Origin: Buttiauxella gaviniae ATCC 51604
GTDB lineage: Bacteria; Pseudomonadota; Gammaproteobacteria; Enterobacterales; Enterobacteriaceae
Length of the DNA: 64,000 nt
NCBI RefSeq assembly: GCF_001654835.1
Contig: NZ_LXEP01000031.1
Coordinates: forward strand, 186,001 to 250,000
Direction: 5' to 3'
A model generated the notes under the pieces. The model had not been told where the DNA came from, did no database searches, and was given only the letters and a program-made list of their open reading frames with translations. Positions 46,802 to 55,151 of the stretch are shown one piece after another (within the stretch, counting starts at the first letter, position 1; each line of letters opens with the position of its first letter). Both the position numbers and the translations under genes were made by a program.

Positions 46802-47998
46802 ATGATAAAAGTGGAAATGCTGTCTACCGGCGACGAAGTGCTGCATGGTCAAATTATTGATACCAACGCAGCCTGGCTTGCTGATTATTTCTTTAACCAG
46901 GGTTTACCAATGTCGCGCCGTAATACGGTGGGCGATAGTCTTGACGATTTAATCGCGGTGCTCAAAGAGCGCAGCGAACATGCCGATGTCCTGATTGTGA
47001 ACGGTGGCCTTGGGCCAACCAGCGATGACCTCAGTGCGCAGGCAGCCGCTACTGCCGCAGGCGTTGAACTGGTTATGCACCAGCAATGGCTTGAGCATAT
47101 GGAACGATTCTTTGCCGAACGCGGGCGTGAAATGGCACCGAGCAACCGCAAACAAGCGCTTATTCCGGCTACCAGCGAAATGGTCGATAACCCAGTCGGC
47201 ACCGCATGCGGGTTTGCTCTACAACTCAACCGCTGCCTGATGTTCTTCACCCCAGGCGTTCCTTCCGAATTTAAAGTGATGGTTGATCAACAAATCATGC
47301 CGCGCCTGCGTGAGCGTTTTGTGTTGCCTGAGCCGCCAGTTTGCCTGCGCCTGACGACCTTCGGGCGTTCTGAAAGTGAGTTGGCGCAAAGCCTTGAACC
47401 TCTGTCATTACCTGAAGGCGCGGTAATGGGCTATCGCTCATCAATGCCGATTATCGAGCTGAAACTGACCGGGCCTGCCACTCAGCGGGTGGAAATGGAA
47501 GCTGTCTGGCCGCAAGTGCAACGTGTGGCGGGAGAAAGCGCTATCTTTGAGGGCACGGATGGTTTGCCTGCACAGTTAGCGGAACGCCTGCGCGAGCAGT
47601 CACACAATATTGCCGTCAGTGAACAATTCACCGCCGGGCTGTTGTGCCTGCAACTCGCCAGTGCGCAAGCGCCATTGGGTAATAGTGAAGTGCTTTCTGC
47701 ACGCCCTGAAACACTGCAGCAGATAACTGAGCGTGCAAAAACTTTCGCGCTGCAAGCGGGTAGTGCTCTGGCGCTGGTGGTGGGGTGCCTTGATGATGAG
47801 CATCTTCATTTCGCATTGCACACGCCAAAAGGGACTTATGGCCTGCAAGTGAAATTCAACGTTACCCGCTATGCCCTGCGTACACGCCAGGAAGTCTGCG
47901 CGATGATGGCCCTCAACATGCTGCGCCGCTGGCTCAACGGCTGGGATGTCGCCGCTGAGCATGGCTGGGTGAATGTTGTCGACTCACTAGAAATCTAA
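46802..47998 (+). CDS. yfaY: CinA-family protein YfaY
   Basis: 398 aa (E. coli 400). N-terminal MoaB/MogA-like COG1058 domain (STGDEVLHGQIIDTNAAWLA, VNGGLGPTSDDLSA, FFTPGVPSEFK) and a degenerate C-terminal CinA/PncC domain. In other CinA proteins these act as ADP-ribose/NMN pyrophosphatase and NMN deamidase; E. coli YfaY is reported to lack deamidase activity. ATG at 46802. Convergent with glpC, ends three bases apart. Confidence 0.94.
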   Translation: MIKVEMLSTGDEVLHGQIIDTNAAWLADYFFNQGLPMSRRNTVGDSLDDLIAVLKERSEHADVLIVNGGLGPTSDDLSAQAAATAAGVELVMHQQWLEHMERFFAERGREMAPSNRKQALIPATSEMVDNPVGTACGFALQLNRCLMFFTPGVPSEFKVMVDQQIMPRLRERFVLPEPPVCLRLTTFGRSESELAQSLEPLSLPEGAVMGYRSSMPIIELKLTGPATQRVEMEAVWPQVQRVAGESAIFEGTDGLPAQLAERLREQSHNIAVSEQFTAGLLCLQLASAQAPLGNSEVLSARPETLQQITERAKTFALQAGSALALVVGCLDDEHLHFALHTPKGTYGLQVKFNVTRYALRTRQEVCAMMALNMLRRWLNGWDVAAEHGWVNVVDSLEI

Positions 47999-48001
47999 AA
48001 A

Positions 48002-49201
48002 TTATGCGAGTGCCCGAGCCAAAAGCGTAATCGGGTGCTCGCATTTCTTGCTGGTGGACATCTCAATCTGCCATTTGCAGGTTTCGCAATCTGTGACCAC
48101 CAAATCGACGCCGCTCTCCTCAATCTGCTGGAATAACGGTGCGCCAATGCTTTGTGAAAATTGGTAGTTTTCCTTTTTAAACCCGTACGTGCCTGCAATT
48201 CCACAGCACTGGGATTCGAGCATTATCAACTCCACACCCGGCAAGCGCCGCAGTAAATCTAGCGTATAGAGTGACCAGCCCATTTTCTCCATATGACATG
48301 GCGTGTGGTAAGCAATACGCAGTGGTAATGCTTTCAGTTTCAACTCCCGCCCGTCTTCGAGCTGCTTCCAGATAAAGCGAGTCGCCAGTTCAATATGGTC
48401 ACGCATTGGGCGCGTGTCGATATCCAACACCTGCGGGTATTCATCGCGCAATGTAAACGTGCAGGTGGAGGACGTCGCGATAACCGGCAGCCCTTGCTCG
48501 AGTACGGCTTTGCCCAAAGAAGCCGCGTTAATTGCCGCCTGCTTTTTCGCTTTGTCGATAAAACCGTTAGCAATTAACGGTACGCCGCAGCACTTTTCAC
48601 GTTCCAGCAGTTGTACGCCAAAGCCCATGGCATTCATCACGCTGACCAGATCTTTGCCCAACTGCGGGTGGTTGTAATTCACATAGCAACCGTGGAAAAA
48701 TGCCACTTGCTCAGCAAAGGATTTTTGCGCCGTGGCATGTTTGCGATACCACTGACGAAATGTTCCCGAGGAGTATTTCGGTAATGTGCGGTGGCTGTCG
48801 ATGCCGAGCGTTTTATCAAGCAAGTTTCGCACCGGCATAAGAGATGTCGCGGTATTCACCAGCGGTGCAAATGGCGTCGAAAGGGTGCCCATCAAATCGG
48901 TATGGCTGAGAATGGCATCTCTTAATTTAAAGGGTGTTTTGCCATAACGCGCTTTAGCACGCTGGATAATATCGCCAATTTTCACATCAGATGGGCAGGC
49001 GACTTCGCAGCGTTTGCAGTTAGTGCAAAATTTAAGGGCGTCGTCATAAAGTGCGGCATCTTTCAGGCGCAGGCGCTCTCCGTCAGGCCCGGACTGCTTA
49101 GGACCGGGGTAGTCTGGGTTAACCCGGCTGACCGGGCAGACAGTAGTGCAGACAGTGCATTTAATGCAGTTTTCAAAACTGGTTTCATCAAGCAGATTCA
49201 T
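48002..49201 (-). CDS. glpC: Anaerobic glycerol-3-phosphate dehydrogenase subunit C
   Basis: 399 aa (E. coli 396). Membrane-anchoring iron-sulfur subunit. Two 4Fe-4S motifs near the N-terminus (CIKCTVCTTVCPV and CTNCKRCEVACPSD) and two CCG-type cysteine-rich domains (EKCCGVPLIANG and SQCCGIAGTYGF). The ATG at 49201 overlaps the end of glpB by 14 bases. Confidence 0.96.
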   Translation of the reverse strand: MNLLDETSFENCIKCTVCTTVCPVSRVNPDYPGPKQSGPDGERLRLKDAALYDDALKFCTNCKRCEVACPSDVKIGDIIQRAKARYGKTPFKLRDAILSHTDLMGTLSTPFAPLVNTATSLMPVRNLLDKTLGIDSHRTLPKYSSGTFRQWYRKHATAQKSFAEQVAFFHGCYVNYNHPQLGKDLVSVMNAMGFGVQLLEREKCCGVPLIANGFIDKAKKQAAINAASLGKAVLEQGLPVIATSSTCTFTLRDEYPQVLDIDTRPMRDHIELATRFIWKQLEDGRELKLKALPLRIAYHTPCHMEKMGWSLYTLDLLRRLPGVELIMLESQCCGIAGTYGFKKENYQFSQSIGAPLFQQIEESGVDLVVTDCETCKWQIEMSTSKKCEHPITLLARALA

Positions 49202-50456
49202 GCGCTGCCCCCTGCGATTCAAGAATGCGTTGTGCGACATGCAGTGCGCCAGTCATTGACACACCCGCGCCGCAACCTTGTTGCAGCGGGTCGAACCCGG
49301 CCAGTACCGAACCGATGGCGTAAAGGTTTTCGATACGTTGCCCGGCGCGGGCAGGGTGGAAATGCTTATCAACGGCAACACCTGCCTGCAAATACGGCTG
49401 CGGGCTGAAAAAGTCCTCTTTGCACCACGCTTCACGCTCGGCTGGGGCGCAGATATCGAGGCCAAAAACGGGTTCGCGTATGCCGCTGAATTTTGCCTCA
49501 AGGCCGTTACTGAAAAAGCTGCCGCTGGCGAGGACATAATGGTTTGCCCGCAGCGGGACTTCTGCGTGGTTGCGGGTGAAAATCGCACTGATATTTTGCA
49601 GCTGTGTTTCCGTCCTCACCACGGCGTCACCGGGCATCATTATCCCGTTGAGCTGCTGAAAACGGCGGCGCAACTGGTGATACAACCGCATACCGAGCAC
49701 CGAAGGGGGAAGTGTGGGTAACAGGCGAATCGGGCAGGGTAATTCACGGCTTACCGCCTGCCAGGCTTTATCATCTTCACTCCCGAGGCATGCCGGAAGG
49801 AACAGGGCATCAGTGTCATGCGCCAGCGTTTTAAGCTCATCAATAAGCAGGCGTTGTTGTTCTGGCATATCCAGTACGCGGGCGATATTGGCAGCGCGGA
49901 ACTCGCTGGGGTTATTGCGTAACGTGTCCAGTGCGGGAAGTGTCAGTTCCGCGGTTTTCACATTGATGTGGTTTTCTGCCAGTGAACCAGCGACAAGTTC
50001 TGGCTGAAAATCGAGAAAACCGGCAATACCGACTACCGTGATGTGTTTCCACGGAAGGGGTGCTACGGGGATTTCCATTGGGCTAAGCCACGTTGCACGT
50101 TCAATTCCAAGCGGCGTAATACGCTGGTGGTTCTGCTTATAGCTGCCCGTAAGTGTGATATGGCAACGGGCCAGCAGCGCTTCACTCTCCATCGCGAAAC
50201 GCTGTACGTTTTGCGCCCCCATCAGACTATAAGGATGTTCTGGTGCCTGCAGTTTTAATGCTGCCAGTGCATCCAGGGGAGAGTTTACCGGAGTGCCATC
50301 GGGCAACTCCGCCAGTAAATCCAGCGATCCTGACGAAAAATGAAGTGCGCTTTGCCCGCGACTGACGATAGCGCAACGCAGCCCCGCTTCCGCCAGACGG
50401 ATACCGCACACCAGTCCGGCGAGTCCACCGCCAATAATCAGGCTGTCGAATTTCAT
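49188..50456 (-). CDS. glpB: Anaerobic glycerol-3-phosphate dehydrogenase subunit B
   Basis: 422 aa (E. coli 419). Flavoprotein subunit with N-terminal dinucleotide fold IIGGGLAGLVCGIRLAEAG and C-terminal FAD-contact segment NLYAIGSVLAGFDPLQQGCGAG. Start at 50456 restores the MKFDSLIIGGG register and overlaps the glpA stop (ATGA). Confidence 0.95.
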   Translation of the reverse strand: MKFDSLIIGGGLAGLVCGIRLAEAGLRCAIVSRGQSALHFSSGSLDLLAELPDGTPVNSPLDALAALKLQAPEHPYSLMGAQNVQRFAMESEALLARCHITLTGSYKQNHQRITPLGIERATWLSPMEIPVAPLPWKHITVVGIAGFLDFQPELVAGSLAENHINVKTAELTLPALDTLRNNPSEFRAANIARVLDMPEQQRLLIDELKTLAHDTDALFLPACLGSEDDKAWQAVSRELPCPIRLLPTLPPSVLGMRLYHQLRRRFQQLNGIMMPGDAVVRTETQLQNISAIFTRNHAEVPLRANHYVLASGSFFSNGLEAKFSGIREPVFGLDICAPAEREAWCKEDFFSPQPYLQAGVAVDKHFHPARAGQRIENLYAIGSVLAGFDPLQQGCGAGVSMTGALHVAQRILESQGAAHESA

Positions 50457-52072
50457 TGTGGCGTTCCTTTTTTTAGCCCGCACAACCCCTGGTACACCCA
50501 AGCGGTAAATTCGCTTTCTCGCAGCGCATCATCCCAGGCAATAGGGCGGATCCCTTTCCAGCGTTCATTGAGAAAAAGCGATAACTGGTCGAGCGATTGC
50601 GCAGGCGATGACGTGCCAAAACGTTGTAATAAACCGGCGGCGCGACAGGCGCATAACTCACCCTGGCAGGTACCCATTCCTACGCGGGTTCGACGGCGTA
50701 AATCGCCAAGATTGGCGACAGCCAGTTTATTGACCGCGTAGCGAACTTCACCGGCCGTTACCGCTTCACATTCGCAAACCAGGCTGTTGCTCAGGCGGTC
50801 GCCCGCCAGAAGTTGTTCAGCACGATCGCCGTGGCGCCAGACAGCAGAGCGGCGGATGGTTGGCGGTAGCGAAATGACTTTACTGAGTGTCTCTTCTTGC
50901 GAGCTTCCTGAACCAGGAAGCGGGACGGTTGCGGTGGTGCAGGGGCTGGAATGACCGAGTTTTTCGCACACCGCATTGGTGGCCCATTCAGCCATCAGGC
51001 GATAGGTCATGAGTTTGCCGCCAGTGATGGTGATAAAGCCGTCCATTCCGTCACGCTTTGCGTGATCCATCAATACGATCCCCCGGCTGGCGTTGCGCCC
51101 GCTCGGATCGTTATCGCTGGCAACCAGTGGGCGAACGCCAGCATAGGCACGCAAAATGCGGGTGGCTGCGAGTTTGGGCGCAAGTTTAGACCCTTCACGA
51201 ATCAGGATATCGACCTCTTGCGGTGTGACGCGCATATTGTCGATTTGGTCGTACTCAACAGGTGTTGACGTGGTACCAATCAGCGAAATGGTATCGCCGG
51301 GCACCAGAATATCGGCATCAGCAGGTTTGCGGCAGCGGTTGATCACCATATTGTTGATGCGATGCCCGAGTATCAGCAACGAGCCTTTTGCAGGCAGCAT
51401 ACGAATACTTAAATCAGCATATTCAGCGATACGCTGCCCCCAGATCCCGGCAGCATTCACGACGATATTTGCATATAAATCGTGGCGTTGATGGCTCTGG
51501 TGGTTGTAGACCCTGACACCCGTTACGCGACTGCCCTGGCGAATCAACCCGGTAACCTCCTGCCCGGTAAGAATTTCTGCGCCATGTTCTCTGGCATCGA
51601 GCATATTGGCGGCGGTCAGGCGGAAGGGGTCGACAGTTCCATCCGGCACGCGAACCGCACCGATAAGCGCAGGATTGGCCGCAGGTTCTATCCGTAATGC
51701 TTCTTTAGGATCGAGCTGTTGAGCATTGATTCCGGCGTCCTGGCACGCAGCAATAAACATGCTCTGCAAGGCTAAATCATCTTCAGGAAGGGTGATAAAC
51801 AACCCGTCTGTGCGCTCAATACAGTGGCGAGCAATGCGTTTAAGGATGCGGTTTTCTTCAATACACTCGCGGGCTGATTCGCTATCTGTCATGGCGTATC
51901 GCGCACCGCTGTGGAGTAAGCCATGGTTTCGGCCTGTCGCACCGGTGGCGATATCATGCCTTTCCAGTAGTAGCGTGCGTAACCCGCGTCGCGCACAGTC
52001 GCGGGCAATCCCGGCACCCGTTGCACCTCCACCAATAATAATGACATCCCTTTCTTTGCTATCCGCGTTCAT
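50453..52072 (-). CDS. glpA: Anaerobic glycerol-3-phosphate dehydrogenase subunit A
   Basis: 539 aa (E. coli 542). Catalytic FAD subunit that oxidises glycerol-3-P during anaerobic growth. N-terminal IIIGGGATGAGIARDCARRG, DAO domain, and a C-terminal BFD-like [2Fe-2S] part with CECEAVTAGE and CQGELCACRAAG. First gene of glpACB, divergent from glpT across a 239-base control region. Confidence 0.96.
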   Translation of the reverse strand: MNADSKERDVIIIGGGATGAGIARDCARRGLRTLLLERHDIATGATGRNHGLLHSGARYAMTDSESARECIEENRILKRIARHCIERTDGLFITLPEDDLALQSMFIAACQDAGINAQQLDPKEALRIEPAANPALIGAVRVPDGTVDPFRLTAANMLDAREHGAEILTGQEVTGLIRQGSRVTGVRVYNHQSHQRHDLYANIVVNAAGIWGQRIAEYADLSIRMLPAKGSLLILGHRINNMVINRCRKPADADILVPGDTISLIGTTSTPVEYDQIDNMRVTPQEVDILIREGSKLAPKLAATRILRAYAGVRPLVASDNDPSGRNASRGIVLMDHAKRDGMDGFITITGGKLMTYRLMAEWATNAVCEKLGHSSPCTTATVPLPGSGSSQEETLSKVISLPPTIRRSAVWRHGDRAEQLLAGDRLSNSLVCECEAVTAGEVRYAVNKLAVANLGDLRRRTRVGMGTCQGELCACRAAGLLQRFGTSSPAQSLDQLSLFLNERWKGIRPIAWDDALRESEFTAWVYQGLCGLKKGTPQ

Positions 52073-52128
52073 GCGCTTCTCCTGGAAAGAACCTCTTGAA
52101 CGCTATTCAGCCACAGAAAAGATTATCA

Positions 52129-52148
52129 ATGTTTGATATCGAGCAAAT
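52129..52148. promoter_or_regulatory. GlpR-like operator with overlapping FNR-like box
   Basis: ATGTTTGATATCGAGCAAAT fits the GlpR consensus (ATGTTCGATAACGAACATTT) at most positions. TTGATATCGAGCAA within it matches FNR (TTGAT-N4-ATCAA) at 9 of 10 fixed positions. Another partial GlpR half, TTCGAGCATAAAT, follows at 52147. Both regulators are known to act on glpTQ/glpACB in E. coli. Confidence 0.5.
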
Positions 52149-52311
52149 TCGAGCATAAATCGAAAGTGAAGTGTGATGTCATGCACTATTTCGATAGTTT
52201 GTAATAAAAATGTAATAATTTGCGGGGTGTTTCACACTAACCAGACGGGATAATTCTTACCATGCGCTCGCAAAAGAACATTGCCTGATAAAACCTGCCA
52301 CGGAGGCATTT

Positions 52312-53667
52312 ATGCTGAGCATTTTCAAACCTACCGCCCATCAGCCACGGCTGAAAAGCGAGCACATAGATCCAACTTATAAACGCCTGCGCTGGCAAAT
52401 CTTTATGGGTATTTTCTTCGGTTACGCGGCCTACTATCTGGTGCGTAAAAACTTCACCCTGGCGATGCCCTACTTGATTGAGCAAGGTTTCTCGCGAGGG
52501 GATTTAGGATTCGCGCTTTCTGGTATTTCTATCGCCTACGGCTTTTCAAAATTCATCATGGGGTCGGTTTCTGACCGCTCTAATCCGCGAGTTTTCTTAC
52601 CCGCCGGTTTAATTCTGGCGTCGTTAGTCATGCTATTCATGGGATTTGTGCCATGGGCGACATCGAGCATCGCAGTTATGTTTGTGCTGCTGTTCTTATG
52701 TGGCTGGTTCCAGGGCATGGGCTGGCCGCCGTGTGGGCGCACCATGGTGCACTGGTGGTCCAAGAAAGAGCGTGGCGGAATTGTTTCTGTCTGGAACTGC
52801 GCACATAACGTGGGTGGGGGTTTGCCGCCGTTGCTGTTCTTACTCGGGATGGCGTGGTTTAACGACTGGCATGCGGCACTTTATATGCCAGCCTTTGCGG
52901 CGATTCTGGTGGCATTGATTGCCTTTGCATTAATGCGCGATACCCCGCAATCCTGCGGCTTGCCGCCAATCGAAGAGTACAAAAACGATTACCCGGACGA
53001 CTACAACGACAAAACGGAAGAGGAACTGACGGCTAAACAGATCTTCATGCAGTACGTTTTCCCTAACCGCCTGCTGTGGTACATCGCCATTGCTAACGTT
53101 TTTGTCTACTTGCTGCGTTACGGCATTCTCGACTGGTCGCCAACGTATTTGAAAGAAGTGAAGCACTTCGCGCTGGATAAATCATCCTGGGCTTATTTCC
53201 TTTATGAATACGCTGGGATCCCTGGCACGCTGCTGTGTGGCTGGATGTCGGACAAAGTGTTCAGAGGCAACCGCGGTGCTACTGGTGTGTTCTTTATGAT
53301 TCTGGTGACGATTGCGACCATTGTGTACTGGCTGAACCCGCCGGGAAATCCGGGCGTGGATATGGCATGTATGATTGTGATTGGCTTCCTGATCTACGGA
53401 CCGGTGATGCTGATTGGCCTGCACGCGCTGGAACTGGCACCGAAAAAAGCCGCGGGAACGGCAGCGGGCTTCACTGGCTTGTTCGGCTACCTCGGTGGGT
53501 CGGTCGCCGCGAGTGCCATTGTCGGATATACCGTTGATTTCTTCGGCTGGGACGGCGGCTTTATGGTGATGATAGGCGGCAGTATTATGGCCGTGATTCT
53601 ACTGCTGGTGGTGATGGTGGGTGAAAACAAACATCACCAGGAAATGAAAGCGCGGGAAGGTCAGTAA
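52312..53667 (+). CDS. glpT: Glycerol-3-phosphate transporter
   Basis: 451 aa (E. coli 452). Major-facilitator antiporter exchanging glycerol-3-P for phosphate; 12 membrane segments. Family signature [20 protein letters not shown] lies in the loop after helix 4, and the substrate Arg is in [15 protein letters not shown] (about Arg45). In E. coli glpQ follows in the same operon; here a terminator and yfaE follow directly, so glpQ is missing at this locus. Confidence 0.96.
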   Translation: MLSIFKPTAHQPRLKSEHIDPTYKRLRWQIFMGIFFGYAAYYLVRKNFTLAMPYLIEQGFSRGDLGFALSGISIAYGFSKFIMGSVSDRSNPRVFLPAGLILASLVMLFMGFVPWATSSIAVMFVLLFLCGWFQGMGWPPCGRTMVHWWSKKERGGIVSVWNCAHNVGGGLPPLLFLLGMAWFNDWHAALYMPAFAAILVALIAFALMRDTPQSCGLPPIEEYKNDYPDDYNDKTEEELTAKQIFMQYVFPNRLLWYIAIANVFVYLLRYGILDWSPTYLKEVKHFALDKSSWAYFLYEYAGIPGTLLCGWMSDKVFRGNRGATGVFFMILVTIATIVYWLNPPGNPGVDMACMIVIGFLIYGPVMLIGLHALELAPKKAAGTAAGFTGLFGYLGGSVAASAIVGYTVDFFGWDGGFMVMIGGSIMAVILLLVVMVGENKHHQEMKAREGQ

Positions 53668-53678
53668 TCCCAGAAAAT

Positions 53679-53705
53679 AAAAAACCTCCAGCGGGAGGTT
53701 TTTTT
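53679..53705. terminator. Bidirectional terminator between glpT and yfaE
   Basis: AAAAACCTCC-agc-GGGAGGTTTTTTT; its T run overlaps the yfaE stop codon. Confidence 0.88.
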
Positions 53706-53958
53706 ACAGCTCTATCTCAATATCGCCCTGCGCCTGGCAGCAGCAGGGCAGTATTTCACCGGGCTGGATAAACGCCAGCGGTTCGGTAAGCCACTTCACT
53801 TCGCCTGCCGTCAGACGGATGCGGCAGGAGCCGCAATAACCTTCCCGGCACTGATATTCCACGGCGACCTGGTGGGATTCCAGTGTCGCCAGCAAAGAAG
53901 GATGTTCTTCTTCACACAGGAGTTGTGCTCCGGTGATTCGTAGCGTAATGCGGCTCAT
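53704..53958 (-). CDS. yfaE: [2Fe-2S] ferredoxin-like protein YfaE
   Basis: 84 aa, as in E. coli. Plant-type ferredoxin that helps to maintain the diferric-tyrosyl cofactor of NrdB. Cluster ligands are in CREGYCGSCRIRL and CCCQAQGD. It follows nrdB by three bases. Confidence 0.95.
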   Translation of the reverse strand: MSRITLRITGAQLLCEEEHPSLLATLESHQVAVEYQCREGYCGSCRIRLTAGEVKWLTEPLAFIQPGEILPCCCQAQGDIEIEL

Positions 53959-53961
53959 AAA

Positions 53962-55092
53962 TTACAGCTGGAAATCGCTTAAATCGTCGGTGTTAACGTT
54001 CGAATCAATCTGACCTACCAGATAAGAACTCACTTCTACTTCTTGCGGTGCGACCTGCACGTTGTCAGAAACCAACCATGCGTTAATCCATGGGATTGGG
54101 TTTGAACGCGTCTTGAATGGCAAATCCAGGCCGACTGCCTGCATACGGATGTTGGTAATGTAATCAACATACTGGCATAGAATATCTTTGTTCAGACCGA
54201 TCATCGAACCGTCGCGGAACAGGTAGCTTGCCCACTCTTTCTCTTGCTCGGCGGCCAGTACGAACAGGTCATAGCATTCCTGGCGGCATTCCTGGGCGAT
54301 TTCTGCCATTTCAGGATCGTCTTCACCGGAGCGCATCAGGTTCAGCATATGCTGAGTCCCGGTCAGGTGCAGCGCTTCGTCACGGGCAATCAGTTTGATG
54401 ATTTTCGCGTTGCCTTCCATCAGTTCGCGCTCGGCGAATGCGAAGGAACAAGCGAAGCTGACGTAGAAGCGAATCGCTTCCAGCGCATTCACGCTCATCA
54501 GGCACAAATAGAGTTGGCGCTTGAGCGCACGCAGGTTCACGGTCACGGTTTTGCCGTTAACGTTGTGCGTACCTTCACCCAGCAGATGCCAGTAGCTTGT
54601 CATCTCAATCAGACGGTCGTAGTAACCGGAGATATCTTTTGCGCGCTTTAAGATTTCCTGGTTAGTGACGATATCGTCAAACACAATCGCCGGATCGTTA
54701 ACGATATTACGGATGATGTGGGTGTAAGAGCGTGAGTGGATAGTTTCGGAAAACGCCCACGTTTCAACCCAGGTTTCCAGCTCAGGAATGGAGATCAGCG
54801 GCAGCAGAGCCACGTTCGGGCTGCGGCCCTGAATGGAGTCCAGCAGAGTCTGGTATTTCAGGTTGCTGATGAAAATGTGTTTTTCGTGATCGGGCAGCGC
54901 CTGATAGTCGATACGGTCACGGGAAACGTCCACTTCTTCCGGACGCCAGAAGAAGGAGAGTTGCTTTTCAATCAGCTTTTCGAAGATGTCATATTTTTGC
55001 TGATCGTAGCGAGCCACGTTAACCGACTGGCCAAAGAACATCGGTTCTGCAAGCTGATCGTTTTTCGTCTGTGAAAAAGTGGTGTAAGCCAT
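53962..55092 (-). CDS. nrdB: Class Ia ribonucleotide reductase beta subunit
   Basis: 376 aa, as in E. coli. Di-iron protein carrying the tyrosyl radical (Tyr122 in [11 protein letters not shown]). Iron ligands lie in [11 protein letters not shown] (Asp84 region), the [10 protein letters not shown] helix and [14 protein letters not shown] hairpin with a T run lies between nrdA and this gene. Confidence 0.97.
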   Translation of the reverse strand: MAYTTFSQTKNDQLAEPMFFGQSVNVARYDQQKYDIFEKLIEKQLSFFWRPEEVDVSRDRIDYQALPDHEKHIFISNLKYQTLLDSIQGRSPNVALLPLISIPELETWVETWAFSETIHSRSYTHIIRNIVNDPAIVFDDIVTNQEILKRAKDISGYYDRLIEMTSYWHLLGEGTHNVNGKTVTVNLRALKRQLYLCLMSVNALEAIRFYVSFACSFAFAERELMEGNAKIIKLIARDEALHLTGTQHMLNLMRSGEDDPEMAEIAQECRQECYDLFVLAAEQEKEWASYLFRDGSMIGLNKDILCQYVDYITNIRMQAVGLDLPFKTRSNPIPWINAWLVSDNVQVAPQEVEVSSYLVGQIDSNVNTDDLSDFQL

Positions 55093-55116
55093 GAGGTTAA
55101 ATCCTGTAATGCGTCG

Positions 55117-55148
55117 AAAAAATCCCCTCAGCTAGGTGAGGGGATTTT
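55117..55148 (-). terminator. Terminator-like hairpin between nrdA and nrdB
   Basis: On the minus strand AAAATCCCCTCA-cctagc-TGAGGGGATTTTTT is a perfect 8-bp stem with a T run, lying four bases after the nrdA stop and 24 bases before the nrdB start. In an operon this would act as a partial terminator or as an mRNA-stabilising or processing hairpin. Confidence 0.6.
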
Positions 55149-55151
55149 AAG

